From assembly GCA_963920765.1 (NCBI GenBank), contig OY987244.1, positions 8,000,501-8,064,500 on the forward strand: a stretch of 64,000 nucleotides of DNA, given 5' to 3'. The notes under the pieces were generated by a model that saw only the letters and a list, made by a program, of their open reading frames with translations, was not told the DNA's origin and made no database searches. The position numbers and the translations under genes are program-made. The stretch comes from Ulota crispa. Its lineage: Eukaryota > Streptophyta > Bryopsida > Orthotrichales > Orthotrichaceae. Each line of letters starts with the position of its first letter. The first letter of the stretch is position 1. Shown piece after piece: positions 32,271 to 45,578 of the stretch.

Positions 32271-33666
32271 GGCATGTGTACACAATTGTTGGTGAAATTT
32301 ATCCTGTTAACAAAAACATCCCAAATCACTGCTCACGGATCCGCGCTCATGAAATAGCAATCCCTGTGCAACAATCTTTCAAAGTTAGCCTCTCATCTTG
32401 TTTGAATTGCAAAATTGCACAGCTGGTACCGTCAAAGCCTCTGTCAGTTGACTTGTTGCAATTAATCTTCTTGCCAGGGATTTATCTCTCGTGCTCGCAA
32501 GTCTTTATTGTTTGCACCTTTAAATTATGTTGGCTATAATTTGCATCCAAATATGGTGGTGCATTTAACAATATATATGGGAAGTGTGACCATCTTCCCT
32601 TGAAAGTACATGAAATGGGTATACATATGATAGCATTTGTTGCAAAATACCAAATTCACTGCTCAGTCATAGCAACCTTCCTAGAACAGCCTCAGAAATG
32701 GGGTACAATGTCTGAAATCATGTTTACTTGCATAGAAACTTAGGGCCATTCACTCTCTGTCCCAAGTCCCAAATCTCACCGAATTTTAAACTTTCACTTG
32801 TTCCAAAGTAGGGGCAGGGCAAATTTTCAAATGGTTCCCAAATTGGAAAATCTAGAAAACAATTAAACAAGCAATTTTACATTGAAATCTAATTTGTTTG
32901 TTTTTTTTTTTAATGATTTTTAGTGTTCTAAAACAGCATGGAAGTTCATCCTTATACCTTCTCAACATGTCCAAGTCCTCAATCATTTGGAAGTGCCTAT
33001 AAAGCAATAGATTTTGACAATTTGGTGCCAAAAATGTGGTACTTTACTCTAGGAACTAGGCCATGGATATAGAAAAGCAACTTGGGAGCCAAATACAAAT
33101 AATCTTGTTTGCATAAATTATTCAATTTTTTTTTGCACAAGTCCTTTTTGTCTCTTTACAATCCAACAAAGTTGGAACTAGGGCTTATGGAGTTCAAACA
33201 TGAGGCATAAGGTAGACACACCCATTCCTGATCGCTCCCCAATTCTACACCCTATTTTTTATGCTTTCATCACACACTCTTGAGCCCATACTAGAGCAGT
33301 AAACATCCTTGCACAAGCAAAGCTTGTCACATGTTAGTTGTTGAGCTCCTTTGAGATGGTTGAGATTGGGACCATGAAATGCCATTATAGGAACACATTT
33401 AAGCAGTTTCAAGGTTAGCCTAAAGTCGCTAATAGGGACCCAATGAGCTGCAACTTTGCCCTTTCATAAAAAAAAAAATCTACAATACCTTTTTCTACAA
33501 AAATTACGTTCCATGATAGCTTGTTGAAAGGCTAAGCCTACTGATTTTTTCCTGATTTCTTTGAGACCTTGAGATACCCCAAACCCTTAAATGGTCGGGT
33601 ATGGGTGTGTCTACCTTAGCGCAAATGCCTCCTTATACCCGTATGTGTAAGTAGAGAACTCATCTT
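32271..33666. other. Intergenic, nothing recognised
   Basis: About 1.4 kb of AT-rich DNA. Open frames are short and unremarkable. Confidence 0.4.
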
Positions 33667-33915
33667 TTAACCCCTGAGCGCCGAGCAGACAATATATTGT
33701 CTCTCTAAAAGCTAGGTCAACACAAGTTTGATTGATGTTATCTCATTACTCCTTTGGTCAAACCACCTCCAATTTAGGCCATCACAATGAAGATGCTTTC
33801 TACTAACAATTTGTGTGGTCCAATCTTATAAATTGTATTTTTCAGTTCACAGGGGTATTTTGATTGCAAATAGGTCAGGTTTTCTTGGTTTCAAATCTGG
33901 GCGCTTAGGGGTTAA
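33667..33915. mobile_element. Short TTAA-flanked element, GAGCGCC subfamily
   Basis: TTAACCCCTGAGCGCCGAG at the left (TTAA 33667-33670) and CTGGGCGCTTAGGGGTTAA at the right (TTAA 33912-33915). The TIR of about 15 bp after TTAA is clean. The 249-bp interior is unrelated by eye to the larger copies. It is the smallest member in the window. Confidence 0.82.
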
Positions 33916-34176
33916 AGAGCTTTCTGCATACATTTTGTTTTGCCTGTAAACTCGGCATATCCCGTGGTAGTTGAGAACCTGAACTGCCCTGGGCCATGAG
34001 CATTGCACAGCCTCATGGTCAGTGAAGCATGCTGACGAAAACAAGGATGTGCACGACCGCAATTGCAGCCACAATTTGTTTCTGTGGTTGGTTGCAGAGC
34101 AAATGTTTGTGGTCAAAAAACGTTGCTATTCAAGCAGGTTTCTGTCTGCACAACTGTACCCACTTTCTTCACAATA

Positions 34177-34777
34177 TTAACCTCTAAAGGACCAAGCCCT
34201 TTTTTCTGCCGGAATCACTGAAACCAAGCCCTTTTTTCTGTCGGAATCACTGAAAACTGCCACTTCTGGGATGAATAAGAAGGTAGATTTTTTTTACTTT
34301 TTTGGAAATCCAATCATAGAATTTTGTCTTAGACTAGAAGAGGTACTTGTTGGAAAAAAAATCAAGTTGTTCTAGATGGAGAGGAGGGAGATATTTACAT
34401 TTGAAGTGAAGGGAAAAAGTTTTATTTCCTTATTGTTAGTAAATTTCAAAAGCCTTTGACCACTCTTATATGAAAAAATTGCTCTACCCAAAGTTTTATT
34501 TTATTTTTCCATGTAGGAGATCAAGTTAGGTATATGTGAGAGAATTTTCAAATCAATTGGAACTATACAACACATGGGAAAAAAGTAGTAAGTAAAAAGA
34601 AGTAGAGAATGAGTCAAAACACTAAATTGTTAAGAATTTAATTCAATGTCCATGTAGATCTTTGAATTCCCCACCTTCAATAAAAGTTTCAAAAAATCAC
34701 ACAAAGTAGCTTATCCAAAAGTACATGCCCAAAATCCCATTTGTCCCCCAGAGAAACAATGGTCCTTTAGGGGTTAA
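34177..34777. mobile_element. TTAA-flanked piggyBac-like element with internal deletion
   Basis: TTAACCTCTAAAGGACCAAG at the left (TTAA 34177-34180), GGTCCTTTAGGGGTTAA at the right (TTAA 34774-34777). It matches 12155-13098 along its left two thirds, then jumps to the terminal block, so it is a 601-bp deletion form. A 32-bp tandem duplication near the left end (ACCAAGCCCTTTTTTCTG twice, about 34191-34254) is specific to this copy. Confidence 0.85.
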
Positions 34778-35485
34778 ACTAATACATTTACGTATTACCT
34801 CCAATTGTATGCTCATTTGTCTATCTATTTATTTATTTATTTTTTACTTTTATAGTTGCTCTTATGATCTTTGCAACCATGGTAGAAACTAGGGAGTTCC
34901 TTAATACAATTTGAAAGCCCTTTCCCTCAACTTGGAAATATGCATACCCACAATTGTTGCTCCTATAGCACTTACAAAGCAAGAGGTTTTTTGTTTCAAA
35001 TATCTATTGTAATTAAACCTATGAAAACCCAGAAAATAATACAAAAAGAATTGAATTATAGAGGGGATGGAGGTTTTATTCATATTGTAGAAAACTCAAT
35101 AAAGTTGTGCGTACTAAAGAGTTTATACAAACGGAGCTTGGATGGTAGATGATATATTTTTTAATCATGAAAATTTATTGAAAGTAGTAAAATTATAAAT
35201 AAATGAAATTTCACGTAAATCGGATTGTAATGGTTTTTCCTGATAACATCTGTTATACTCTAACACAATTTCAACACATAGCAATAATATCAATTGCTGT
35301 GGTGCTTTACCGTTTTTTGATGTTTTTTTGTCACAAAAAATCCATACATTTTACAATGAAGGATATATAAACAATGCCCCCAATATTTTATTTATAAACA
35401 TACATCTACAATGATTTAATATGTTTTTTGAAAAATTATGGATTATAAGCTCCTGTCAAGTACAAGTGGTAAGATGATCAAAAGT
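34778..35485. other. Intergenic, nothing recognised
   Basis: About 700 bp of AT-rich DNA before the LTR element. No supported feature. Confidence 0.4.
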
Positions 35486-35489
35486 CACG

Positions 35490-35841
35490 ATGTCACGTGA
35501 TGTGGCATCGTGGCTATGCCACATTGGATGTATTTCTTTAGTGGATGATCTTTGTTTTTAGTAGTTTTGGGGAAGGTTAGGGCCTTTGGCACCTCATTCC
35601 ATTTGACATCTCATTTGTGGTCACTTAGGGTTTGGGGTTAGTTAAGGCACGTTACTTCCCTAATTTGGCATTATTTGTTAAGTCAAGTCTTGTGAGGTGT
35701 TTTTGAGAGAGTATGTTTGTTATGTTTTCTTGAGTTTTATACTATCTTCCACGTTTTCTCCTTGCACTCTTGGATTCTCCCGTGAGCGGTGTGAGAGGTA
35801 GCTTGATTGACGCTTAAGTGCTTAGATTTTGTATCTTATCA
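35490..35841 (+). repeat. 5' LTR of the Gypsy fossil (outer part missing)
   Basis: Matches 45247-45577 with blocks such as GGCACCTCATT, AAGGCACGTTACTTCCCT and AAGTCAAGTCTTGTGAGGTG, ending GATTTTGTATCTTATCA. The first ~110 bp of the LTR as seen in the 3' copy are absent, so the 5' boundary of the element is not an intact terminus. Confidence 0.82.
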
Positions 35842-35999
35842 CTTGGTAAAAAATCTCCTGTTTTGTTGTGTTTCTTGAAATTTTTGCAATTTTGCAAAAC
35901 TTTGAGGGTTTCTAGTTTGCTGGACTTGTGAGTGGGAGCTTAAGGCTGTACGGAGAGCGAGGGCCCAACTTGCGGTGATTGTGACAAGCTTCGGGATTA

Positions 36000-36650
36000 G
36001 GGTTTTGGAGTCCTGGAGCGACGGTGAGAGTGCTGGAGCTCTCGGGCAGAGCAAACGGCAGAGAGGCTGGGGCAGCGCCGGGAGAGCCTAGGGTTTCGGA
36101 AGGTGAGTCCGCACGGGTAGAGGCGCAGTGACAGGCGCCGGTGCAGCAGACCGACGAGAAGAATTAGGGTTTGAGATTCGGAGATCAGCACGAAGACGAC
36201 GAGCTTCAGAGCGGCGAGCTGTGGAGTAGAGTCGCGCGGGGCAAGATCCGGCAGGGCGACGTGAGCAACTGCAAACGAAAACTAGGGTTTCGGAGAGAAG
36301 TCGGAGCAGGTGCCGGAGGCGAATCCGGCAGCGCGGGCGCAGGCGCGCATCGTCGACGAGCACAAGGAGGCTGAGAATTAGGGTTCGGTTCGGGAGGCGT
36401 GGGCCGCGACTGCAGGCGCGGCGTCGGAGCCAGCCAGGCGCCGGAGTGAGGAGCGAAGGAGCAGTCGCCGGCAGCGACAGGGCTCCGGACCCCGACAGGA
36501 GCCAGGTCGACGGGGAGCCGAGTGCCAACAAGTGCCGGCAGAGTCAGGGCAGGTGCTTAAGAAATTAGGGTTTCGGTGAAGAATACCCAGCCTACAGGCC
36601 CAGACCAACCCGGGAGAACCACGAGTTAACAAGAAGCCGTGCAGCCGGTG
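36000..36650 (+). other. GC-rich leader of the Gypsy fossil with repeated TTAGGGTTT motifs
   Basis: A sharply GC-rich island in an AT-rich element, between the 5' LTR and the gag-like region. It contains about six copies of (C/T)TAGGGTT, at about 35996, 36089, 36162, 36283, 36378 and 36565, several followed by TCGG. This is the complement of the plant telo-box AAACCCTAA. Long open frames on both strands here are explained by the base composition and look non-coding. Confidence 0.6.
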
Positions 36651-39600
36651 GCTAGGGCTCCTCCCAGGGCCTCGAACCCCAAAATTTTCATCATCTCATG
36701 TTATTCTTCTTGAATTCAGCGTTGTTTCCCACAACCGGCAGACCATGAGTACTTAAGGAGGTGTTTCTCATCTTCACATTCACGGATCTCTCAATTAAAT
36801 CTGAGGGAGTGGAACTTCAGAAATTTGGTTGGATCTCATTAAAAATTTGGTTCACTTAAATCATTTGAATCTTTTGAAATCAACCCAATGGATTTTCTCA
36901 TAACCTAAATGCCACAACTAATTTTACAGAAGATTGTCAAAACTTCTTGTGAGATTGTTGGATATTGGGTTTGGGGGCATTGGATTTGCAAGTTGTTGCA
37001 TTCCAATTTGTCACTTATCACCAACCGCGAGCGTGTGTCGGTTGTATGATTTTCTTTTTTACTTATCTGTTGTTGGATGATAATTTTGGGCCGAAAAGAG
37101 GGAGCGAATGTGGATGACAATGCCGTCTAACACGCAACCTTTTGGCGGAGTGGCGGTAATCTTTTAGGGAAGCGGCAAAGGGTTAACACGTTTAAATCCT
37201 CAATGTAGAACAACGTGACCCATTCTTTAATTGTTGTTGACTAGTTGTGCAGGTTTCATTATTGCTTATCTGTTGTTTGGAGAAAAGGATCCAAAATTTG
37301 TATTTTGGATTCTATCTTTTAGCATCTTCCTTGTTTACGGACATTATTGTCCCATTTTGTATTTTGTTGGAGTGAACATACTGTAAGGATGAGACCAAAT
37401 TGATTGTCTGCAAGCCTTTTTTGTATGTGTTGGACTTGTGTTTACCAGATGTTATTATCGATGAACCATACAATTTGGTGGTGATTGTAAGTTAGGTTGC
37501 CATAAGTCTGTAGATAGTTGCAAGTATCTAGGTAGTTTGTTTATGGTACTGACTAGGAACCAATATTATCGGTCTCCTTCACCAAACTACTTGTAGGATG
37601 ACCACACTGAGGACTTTGAACTAGCCGTAGATACCAACGAGGCTTTTTACCCAGATTCAATTTTGCATACTACTAGTAGATTTAAGGTCTTGAATGTACA
37701 CACGTTTGATGAGATGGAAGACAATTACCGCGGTACAGTGCGTGATTATTTCTCAAAACGCGCAAGGGGAATTTCCCTTCTTAATTGAAGGCTTTGCTTC
37801 TGCACATAACAGAAAAAGAAGCGCCAGAGGTCACCCAATTTTAACGATTGATTTACTTTTGAATTTTTGCCTTAGCATTTGGAATTTGAGGCCCTTTAGA
37901 CCTATGAGCAGGGTATTCATGCTCATCAGCTTGAGCTTTTACTTTGTCGCATTTCTTCAATACGAATACAATAACAGTCATAATAATCTCCTCTGGTACC
38001 TACGGGTACATTGAAAATCAATTGGTTATAAATATTGTAAAGTGCTGATTTTTGCAAATCCCAGCTTTATTGAAAGACGCAAGTAGAGCTTATTTCAGCT
38101 CTCAAAGATGGCGCGGTAGCTGCTTCTAGTTCTTCATCTGTAAATGTGGAGGAGAAACCTAGCAATGATGATGGATTGGCTTTTAAAAATTCTAAGGACA
38201 AAGCGATAGCCTTGGGACCTAAGACAGAGAGTGCTACGCCACCTATCAATTTGCGCATAGCACATGCTACTCAAGCGGCACTAGCCTCAGTTGGTCCCTC
38301 ATCTCAGTTTGATCCACTAGCGCAATTTATTACGCATTTAGAGGTGGAGTATGGCGGATTCCACCGTAATCAGATGCAGCGTATCCAGGATTTTTGGAGG
38401 GAGAAGAAGGATATAGTACGCAGCATGTATACCTGTTTGACACGGTTTGCTGTGGAGTCTAGTGGAGTTTTCATTGAGAATCAGCATGTAAAAATCTTTT
38501 TGTCAAAGATCGACAAGCGATTGCTGGATTTAGCATCTTCTTGGATTATCTTTGATTATGAAGGTATGACTATTTTGGCTAAAACTTTTTCTGAAGTTGA
38601 GAGGTGTAATCGAACATTTTGTCATCATAACGCCACGGATATGGTTATTTTCATGACAAATTCTTCCAAATTTAAAAAGACCTCTACTATCACTAGCAAT
38701 TTGGCGGACACTAAATCAAAGAGAACCTTATATTGTTGGAAATCTAGGCAAGATGAACATGCCAAAAAAGATTGCATAGAAAAACCCAAGACTCCTTCTT
38801 AGCCATCCAAGGCTACTAAGAAGGAAGAAGCGAAGGGTGAAGCTAAAGCCAAGAAGAAGACTTTGAAGTGCAACATTGTGGTGGCACTAACCAGTATGAG
38901 GATCACTGCTTTCAGCTTCATCTTGAGATAAAGCCAGCTAGTTTTGTGGCTGCAAAGGCATAAAAGGAGAAGACATTTAAGATCAAGATAGTAGAATTAG
39001 AACAAAAGTTCAAGACCTGTGCATCACTAGCTTAAGCTTCTGATTCTGGGGCATCTTCTAAAAAGATGGCTGGTTATTCTAGCTTTGAGCATTATATATT
39101 TGGTACATCTAGAGAGTAAAAAGTTGCAGCTGCTACCCGATTTCAGACTACTAGAGGATCAGTTGGTTTTTCAATAGCAGATGTCATTGCTGTCTCACGC
39201 GCATGCTATACTGGTCTTGCTGATTCTATTGGCCAAGTACGCCTACTATTATCTTTTGGTTTGGCTAATGCTGTTGTTATAGATAAACGCCCAGTTGTTG
39301 CACTTTCACATTTTGGAGGTTCTGCCTCACCTGATTTACTGCAAACCATGATTTTCAAAGTTATGCATATGCCAATATTTTCTAGTTCAAAGTTGATGGC
39401 ACTAGGCTTTCAGGCCTCTGAGGTCTTCCATACAGTGAAAAATGTTTTAGAATGGAAGACAAACATGCCATCTCTATAGATTTCTCAGGCTGTTGCCAAT
39501 ACCTCTTTAGTTCAAGATTTAAATGCTCAAGCAAAGCTGCGTGCTTAGTTTGCAGCTGAAACCATTGCTGCATTTGGTGAGCATGTAGATAGCCATACAT

Positions 39601-42600
39601 TGCATCATTTTTCTATGGATGCACCTCTAGCGGTGGGAGCAACTTATCTTGCTGACGTTTCAGCAAGATCCGCTAGAGAGCAACAGGCTGTACATCCAGG
39701 AGTTGTTCGTTTGATAAACAACAATGGAATGTTTTGGTTTCATGTAGTGAAAAACACGGTCATTGAGCTACTCCATTTAGGGTGATGATGGACTCAGGTG
39801 CTCAGCCAATTATAATTGGCAAACATTTGACGATAGAACTTGGTTTGATTGCTAAGGACTTGGTGCCTTGTTCATTCACTATTGTCACTTTAGTTAAAGG
39901 CATGGAGCGTGCTATAGGCTACACAAAAGAGTTTCTACAGCTAATTTTTTGAGTGGGTGGAAGATCTACCTATTCTCACTTTTCTTTTAGGTGCGCTATC
40001 ATTAATGCTACTAACTATGATATTTTAATTGATCAGCAAACACTTTACCCTCTTGGTTTTGGTATGAATAGCTAGATCGAAGACGTGGATTTGATCAGGA
40101 TGGTCTTCTGGCGATGGCCGGAAAGAACTGATATTAGTGGCATTTGCAGCATTGACAATATCTATGACTACTAACGCTATATTTGGATGTTCGGCATCTT
40201 TGGAGAGCTTTCTATTTGATCTTTCATTTTTAGAGGAAACGTTGGTGTTTGCTACCGTTTTTCCAGAAGACCGATGAGAGTTACCAATTTTAGAGGCTAC
40301 ACCTCAACATTTCAAGGATGTTTTGTCACCTTGGACTAGCCGTTAGGAGTTGTTCCGACAATATAGGAACATTGCAGCTTCTGTACCTTTTAACACTTTG
40401 ACTTCTACTTCCATTAGCTCTATATTTGGGAGACCAATTCATTGGCGTCTATTCCCAGACAAGATCACTTTTGTAGAGCTTTTTGGAGGCATTGGCTCCG
40501 GATTGACAGGCTCATGATTTGGTAGTATATTCACGTTGATAATAGTTATGTGCATATTAGAGCAGCCCGACATCATCTTCAAAGGTGGATGGTTTAATTT
40601 CTTGAATAGTTGCCTCCATCATCCATTCATGGATATTTTGGTTACCTTCCTCGAGACGTTATTCTTATTAATGATGAAGATTAGAAAAGGTTGGACCACG
40701 TTGATTTGCTTGAGGCAGGATGGCCTTGCCATGATCACTTACGAGTATGTGCAGGTCAAGAATTAGGTGACCCAAGATCCAACATTTTTATAGAGTTGGT
40801 AAGGATTATACAATGGTGGTATAACCACCAAACCACCAAACTACCAAACCACTCCACCTGAGTATATTTTTGATTATGTACCTCTGTTGGGCGATGATCG
40901 GCGAAAGGTAATGGATGATAGCCATTATATTTGTTAAATACTTGGCCTTCCAACCTTTGTGGATGCTACAACACTGAGATTATTTGTCCATCGACGACGT
41001 TGATTTTGGATTAATATGATGTCCAATTCTATGTTGGTCAAGGCATTTTCACAGGTTATTATACCTCTAGGACGTGTGGTGAAGGATATTTTAGATGACT
41101 ATATGAAACCTTAGGCTGTGACTAAAGATGATTCACTTCTCTATGCTTTGGTCAACAAGGTTGAGAAGCCTTGTAAGACATTACTGACTTTTATTATATA
41201 TCATAAGTTTTTTGCATTTTGAGCACGTGGACTTGGTATGGTGTAGAATTCTCACTGTCACATTTATGAGGAACCCAATGCATATGAGCGAAAGTGTGTC
41301 ATGGTTTTTTCTATTGACACTACAGCAACTCATGATCTCACTAGAGGTCAACGACGTTTTTTATTGAATCAAGTTATGGATCTTTATACCATGGTTTGGA
41401 CTATTGGCAATTATCTTGCTATTCAGCAACAATATAGCCATTTATTCACTTTGGGGGCAAAAGACTATAGTCAGGTGGCAACATGAACGCCAATTGTTAC
41501 AATTTGAGAGGATTTTGAGCATCATTTTCATTTTCAGTGGCAAGCTTTGAATGAGCTTGAAGCTCAAAAAATCTTTGTTGATTTGATTTTAAATAGCAAT
41601 GTTAAAATTAGTGATATTGTCCCTTCCTCTTTTTATTAGCAACCACAGGTTATGTCCACATCTGGTGGTGGTCTTCTAATAGAGAAGACTACCGCGGAGT
41701 TTGATGATTAACTTTTGACTATATGTCATTATCTCACAAATGTTGAAGCACATGGGATGCAAGCAATTATTTATTCGTACCGGAGCTACTTTGTTTTTAA
41801 CCTTCATGATTTGGAGGGTTATAAAAGCAAGCCTATTCATATTCAGCTTGAGGATGATCATCCCATATTTTGACGTCCTTACAAGTTGAATAGTTATGAG
41901 AGAACTGATGTTCAAGCTCAATGTCTGGAGCTTTTAGCTATGGATTTAATAGAGTTATTCAATAGTAAGTACGCGTGTGCTACGGTGATGCCTTCTAAGA
42001 AGGATATTTTTAGGAATTGGATTGAAAAGATGATGTGTGGAGATTACTGTCCGGTCAATAAAAATACCAAATCAGACCGATATCCTATGCCAACGCCAGC
42101 GGTGCTATTTGATGCAGTGGGATCAGCTCAAATTTTTAGTATATTGGATTTGAGATCTTGATACTATCAATTGTCACTACGATTCGAAGATTGTGTGAAG
42201 ACTGCATTTTGGGGAGTGGATCATGATGGTAAAGATCTACTCTATCATTGGAAGTTTCTTTCATTTGGTCTTAAAAATGCACCTGCTGAGTTTCAGAGGG
42301 TGATGGACCGTATTTTGATTAGATTGCCATTTGTTTGGTGCTACATTGATGATGTTATTGTCTTTAGTAGTTCACCTTAGGAGCATGTGAGGCATTTGCA
42401 AGCCGTTTTTTGAGCAATTGCGTGAGTAGAGATTGTACTTGCATCATGGCAAGTACACATTTTTTCATGACTGGTTGTTGTATTTGGGACACATGATAGT
42501 TCCAGGAAGACTTGGCGTACAGCAGGCAAAGGTAGATGTTCTTCAAAAACTTCCAGCACTTTGTAATATTCCAATGTTGCGTACATTCTTGACTTAGTGA

Positions 42601-44599
42601 ATTATTATTGCCGTTTTTACAAGAGCTTCAGCTTGATTGCCAAGCCTTTAATTATGGTCATTGGCAAAGACCAGATTTGGACATGGAACCGTGAGCAGTA
42701 GTTGGCTTTTGACACATTGAAGCAGAAGTTGAGCTCAGCACCTATACTTCAACGTCTTGATGTTACCAGGCCTTTTCAACTACACACGGATTAAAGTGCA
42801 GTGGGATTAGGTGTAGTTTTTACTCGGAAAGATGAGGAAGGACAGGAGTATGTTATTACCTTTGTTTCAATGAGTAACAACTCGGAAGAGTCCAATTATT
42901 TGTCTTACAAGGGGGAAGCTTTAGCTGCAGTATGGGTTATTTCACATTTTTGGTTTTATTTGTATGGACAATGGTTTACATTGGTGACAGATCATGAACC
43001 TTTCAAGTGGCTTATGGAGTCAGATAAATTCACCGGCAAGCTTGTTAAGTGGGCTCTATTGCTTCAAGAGTATGACTTTGAAGTTATTCATTGAACTGGT
43101 ATCTCTAACTTAGATACGGATGGGCTTTCTCACAATCCAAGTCCTTCTGATGAGGATTTGACTAGTGCTAGATGGCATGGGGATTGCGAAAGAGATGCAA
43201 TCCTAGGCTAGCATGCAGTTGTTTATTTGACTTTGATGTCAAGCTCTGCTACCAAAGCGACTGATCTAGGTTTAGATGATGAGTCTGATAAGTTTCAGGG
43301 TAATGAAGACGTGTGGGAAGACAAAATGGTGTTGCACAAACTCCAGCATGGATTATTTCTTTTGAGTATTTTCACCATAAAGCGAGACAGAGTTTACCAT
43401 CAAATAACAAGGTTCCGTTGGGATAATGGCTTGTTGCTTCGAGTTTGGCTAGATAGAGCTAAGCGTATAGTTCCTCGGTTGGACCAGAGAGCTTCTTTGA
43501 TATGGCAAGTGCATGAGGAGCTTGGTCATTTTGAAGTGCGCATGACGCATTTTATGTTGCGCAACCAGTATTGATGGACTAGCATATATCAGCAAGTTTG
43601 TATCTATATTTCTTGGTATGAGGTGTGTGATTGAGTGAGATCAAGTTTTAATACCTTATTGTCACAGTTGAGGCATTTACTTATCATGGGTTTAGGTTAT
43701 TGTTGGTCTTTGGACTTTGTTGGGCCGCTTGTTGTCACCCCACGTAGAGCCAAATACGTGTTTGTAATGGTAGAGCATTTTAGCAAATAGATTGAGTTGG
43801 TTGCTTTGCCTCAGAACTCTTCAGAATTAGCAGCTATGGCATTTCTTGACCGGGTATTGGCATGCTTTGGAGCACCGATTAAAATCTTGACAGATCATGG
43901 TCAAGAGTTTCTAAAGGCTTTTGAAACTCTATGCACTAAAGCCTTGATTGATTACCGCACCACCTCTAGAGATCACCCTGAGGCGGATGGTTTGGCTGAA
44001 CGTGTTGTTCAAACAGTCAAATGTGGTTTACGTAAGTATGGATTGCTTTGTGGAAACCATCGGGATTAAGATTTGATGTTGCCATAGATTGCCATGGGTT
44101 ACTGTTTTAGTAGACAGGCTTCTTTGGCTTCTTACAGCCCTTACCAATTGTTATATGGACAGGAGTCTATTTTACCTAGCTCCGTGCAGGAGAAGCTGGC
44201 TTTAGTCGTGGACTTGGATAGTCCAAATGTTTGGACTCAATGCCTATATGATCGGGCTGAGTTCTTTAAGAAGGCCATGCCTATGGCTTTGGAGAACTTA
44301 CACATAGCCCAACATCAAAATTCTTTGCGTTATGCGCACATTCGTAGCGGTTCTTATTGACCTCAGCTGCGAAGGTTCTCTCAAGGAGATTATATGTATT
44401 TGCAGCATGAAGCGCCTACCGCATTGGATGTTAGAGCAAAACGTACCATTCTTCGCGTGAAAAACGTCTTGCCTAATGGCATTCTCTTATTGGAAGGCAA
44501 GGATGGGCGAGAGTGTAGGGAGCATTCTAAAAATTGTGCCCCGTGTCATTTGCCCGTTGATGATACCATGCAGCTGGAGTTGGCAATGGTGCCACAAAG

Positions 44600-44765
44600 T
44601 TTATTTTGTTTTATTTGTGGAGAGAAAAAAGGCGCGGCTACTATGCTTTTGTGTGACCAGTGCCAACGTAGTTGGCTTATAGCATGCTTAGTTCCGCCCT
44701 TGTCAACTCTGCCTCCCAGAGATTTGATTTGTCCTTGTTGTAGGAGGTCTTTAGGCCATGCTACG
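44600..44765 (+). other. PHD-finger-like segment at the C-terminus of the Gypsy pol region
   Basis: Downstream of the integrase core, the + strand frame shows the spacing FCFICGEKKGA...LLCDQCQRSW...CLVPPLSTLPPRDLICPCC. A C-x2-C pair, a CDxC pair followed by an aromatic residue, a C-L-x-P-P-L stretch and a final CPxC pair are the layout of a PHD zinc finger. It lies where many plant Gypsy elements carry a chromodomain. Fossil sequence; only the domain identity is claimed. Confidence 0.68.
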
Positions 44766-45136
44766 TCTTTGGACGAACGCTGATAATCTCTTGAGGCCAA
44801 GCCTCTTATGTACAAGATGACAGCATTGTCACCTTTGTTGACTAGGCACCAGATTTGCAGTACACAAGATTGGACTAATGGAATATTAAATAAGAGATTG
44901 GTACTGAAAACTTGCCAAAGTCAATTAACGATGGGACTCATCATTGCACACGACCTACAATTTTTTATACATTCTTTTCGTCATATTCACTTATCATTGT
45001 CGGTCGCTGACAACATCACCTTTAGTGTGGATAGATGCTAAGGACCTTTATTCATCTTAGCTTTTGGATTTAGCTATACTTTTAGTATAGTCCTAGTTGA
45101 CTCGCGGGTCTCTATTAGCCAATTAGGGGGGGCAAT

Positions 45137-45577
45137 TGAGAGCATATTTTTATGTATATTTTTGGGTTACATTTTTGTTTTTATCTACTGATAGTGATAG
45201 TACACAATGTGTTGTGTTTAGCGATATCTATTTATACGATAGCTGTCACGTGATGTAGCATTGTGGCTATGACACATCGAATGTATTTCATTAGTAGGTG
45301 AACTTTGTTTTTAGTAGTTTTGAGGAAGGTTAAGGCCTTTGGCACCTCATTCTATTTGGCACCTCATTTGAGGCCACTTAGGGTTTGGAGTTAGTGAAGG
45401 CACGTTACTTCCCTGACATGGCATTCTTTGCCAAGTCAAGTCTTGTGAGGTGTTTTTGAGAAGGAATACGTTTGTTGTGTTTTCTTGAATTTTATACTAT
45501 TTTTCACATTTTCTCCCGTGAGCAGAGTGAGAGGTAGCTTGACTGACGCTTAAGTACTTAGATTTTGTATCTTATCA
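45137..45577 (+). repeat. 3' LTR of the Gypsy fossil
   Basis: Begins TGAGAGCATATTTTTATG directly after a G-rich tract (AATTAGGGGGGGCAAT) and ends TATCTTATCA, giving the usual TG...CA limits and about 441 bp. Confidence 0.82.
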
Positions 45578-45578
45578 T

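Noticed and set aside
36088-36632. Long antisense open frames (147 and 84 codons) rich in Arg, Leu, Ser and Pro
   Set aside because: They lie on the minus strand of the GC-rich leader of an old Gypsy element; the composition explains the lack of stops.
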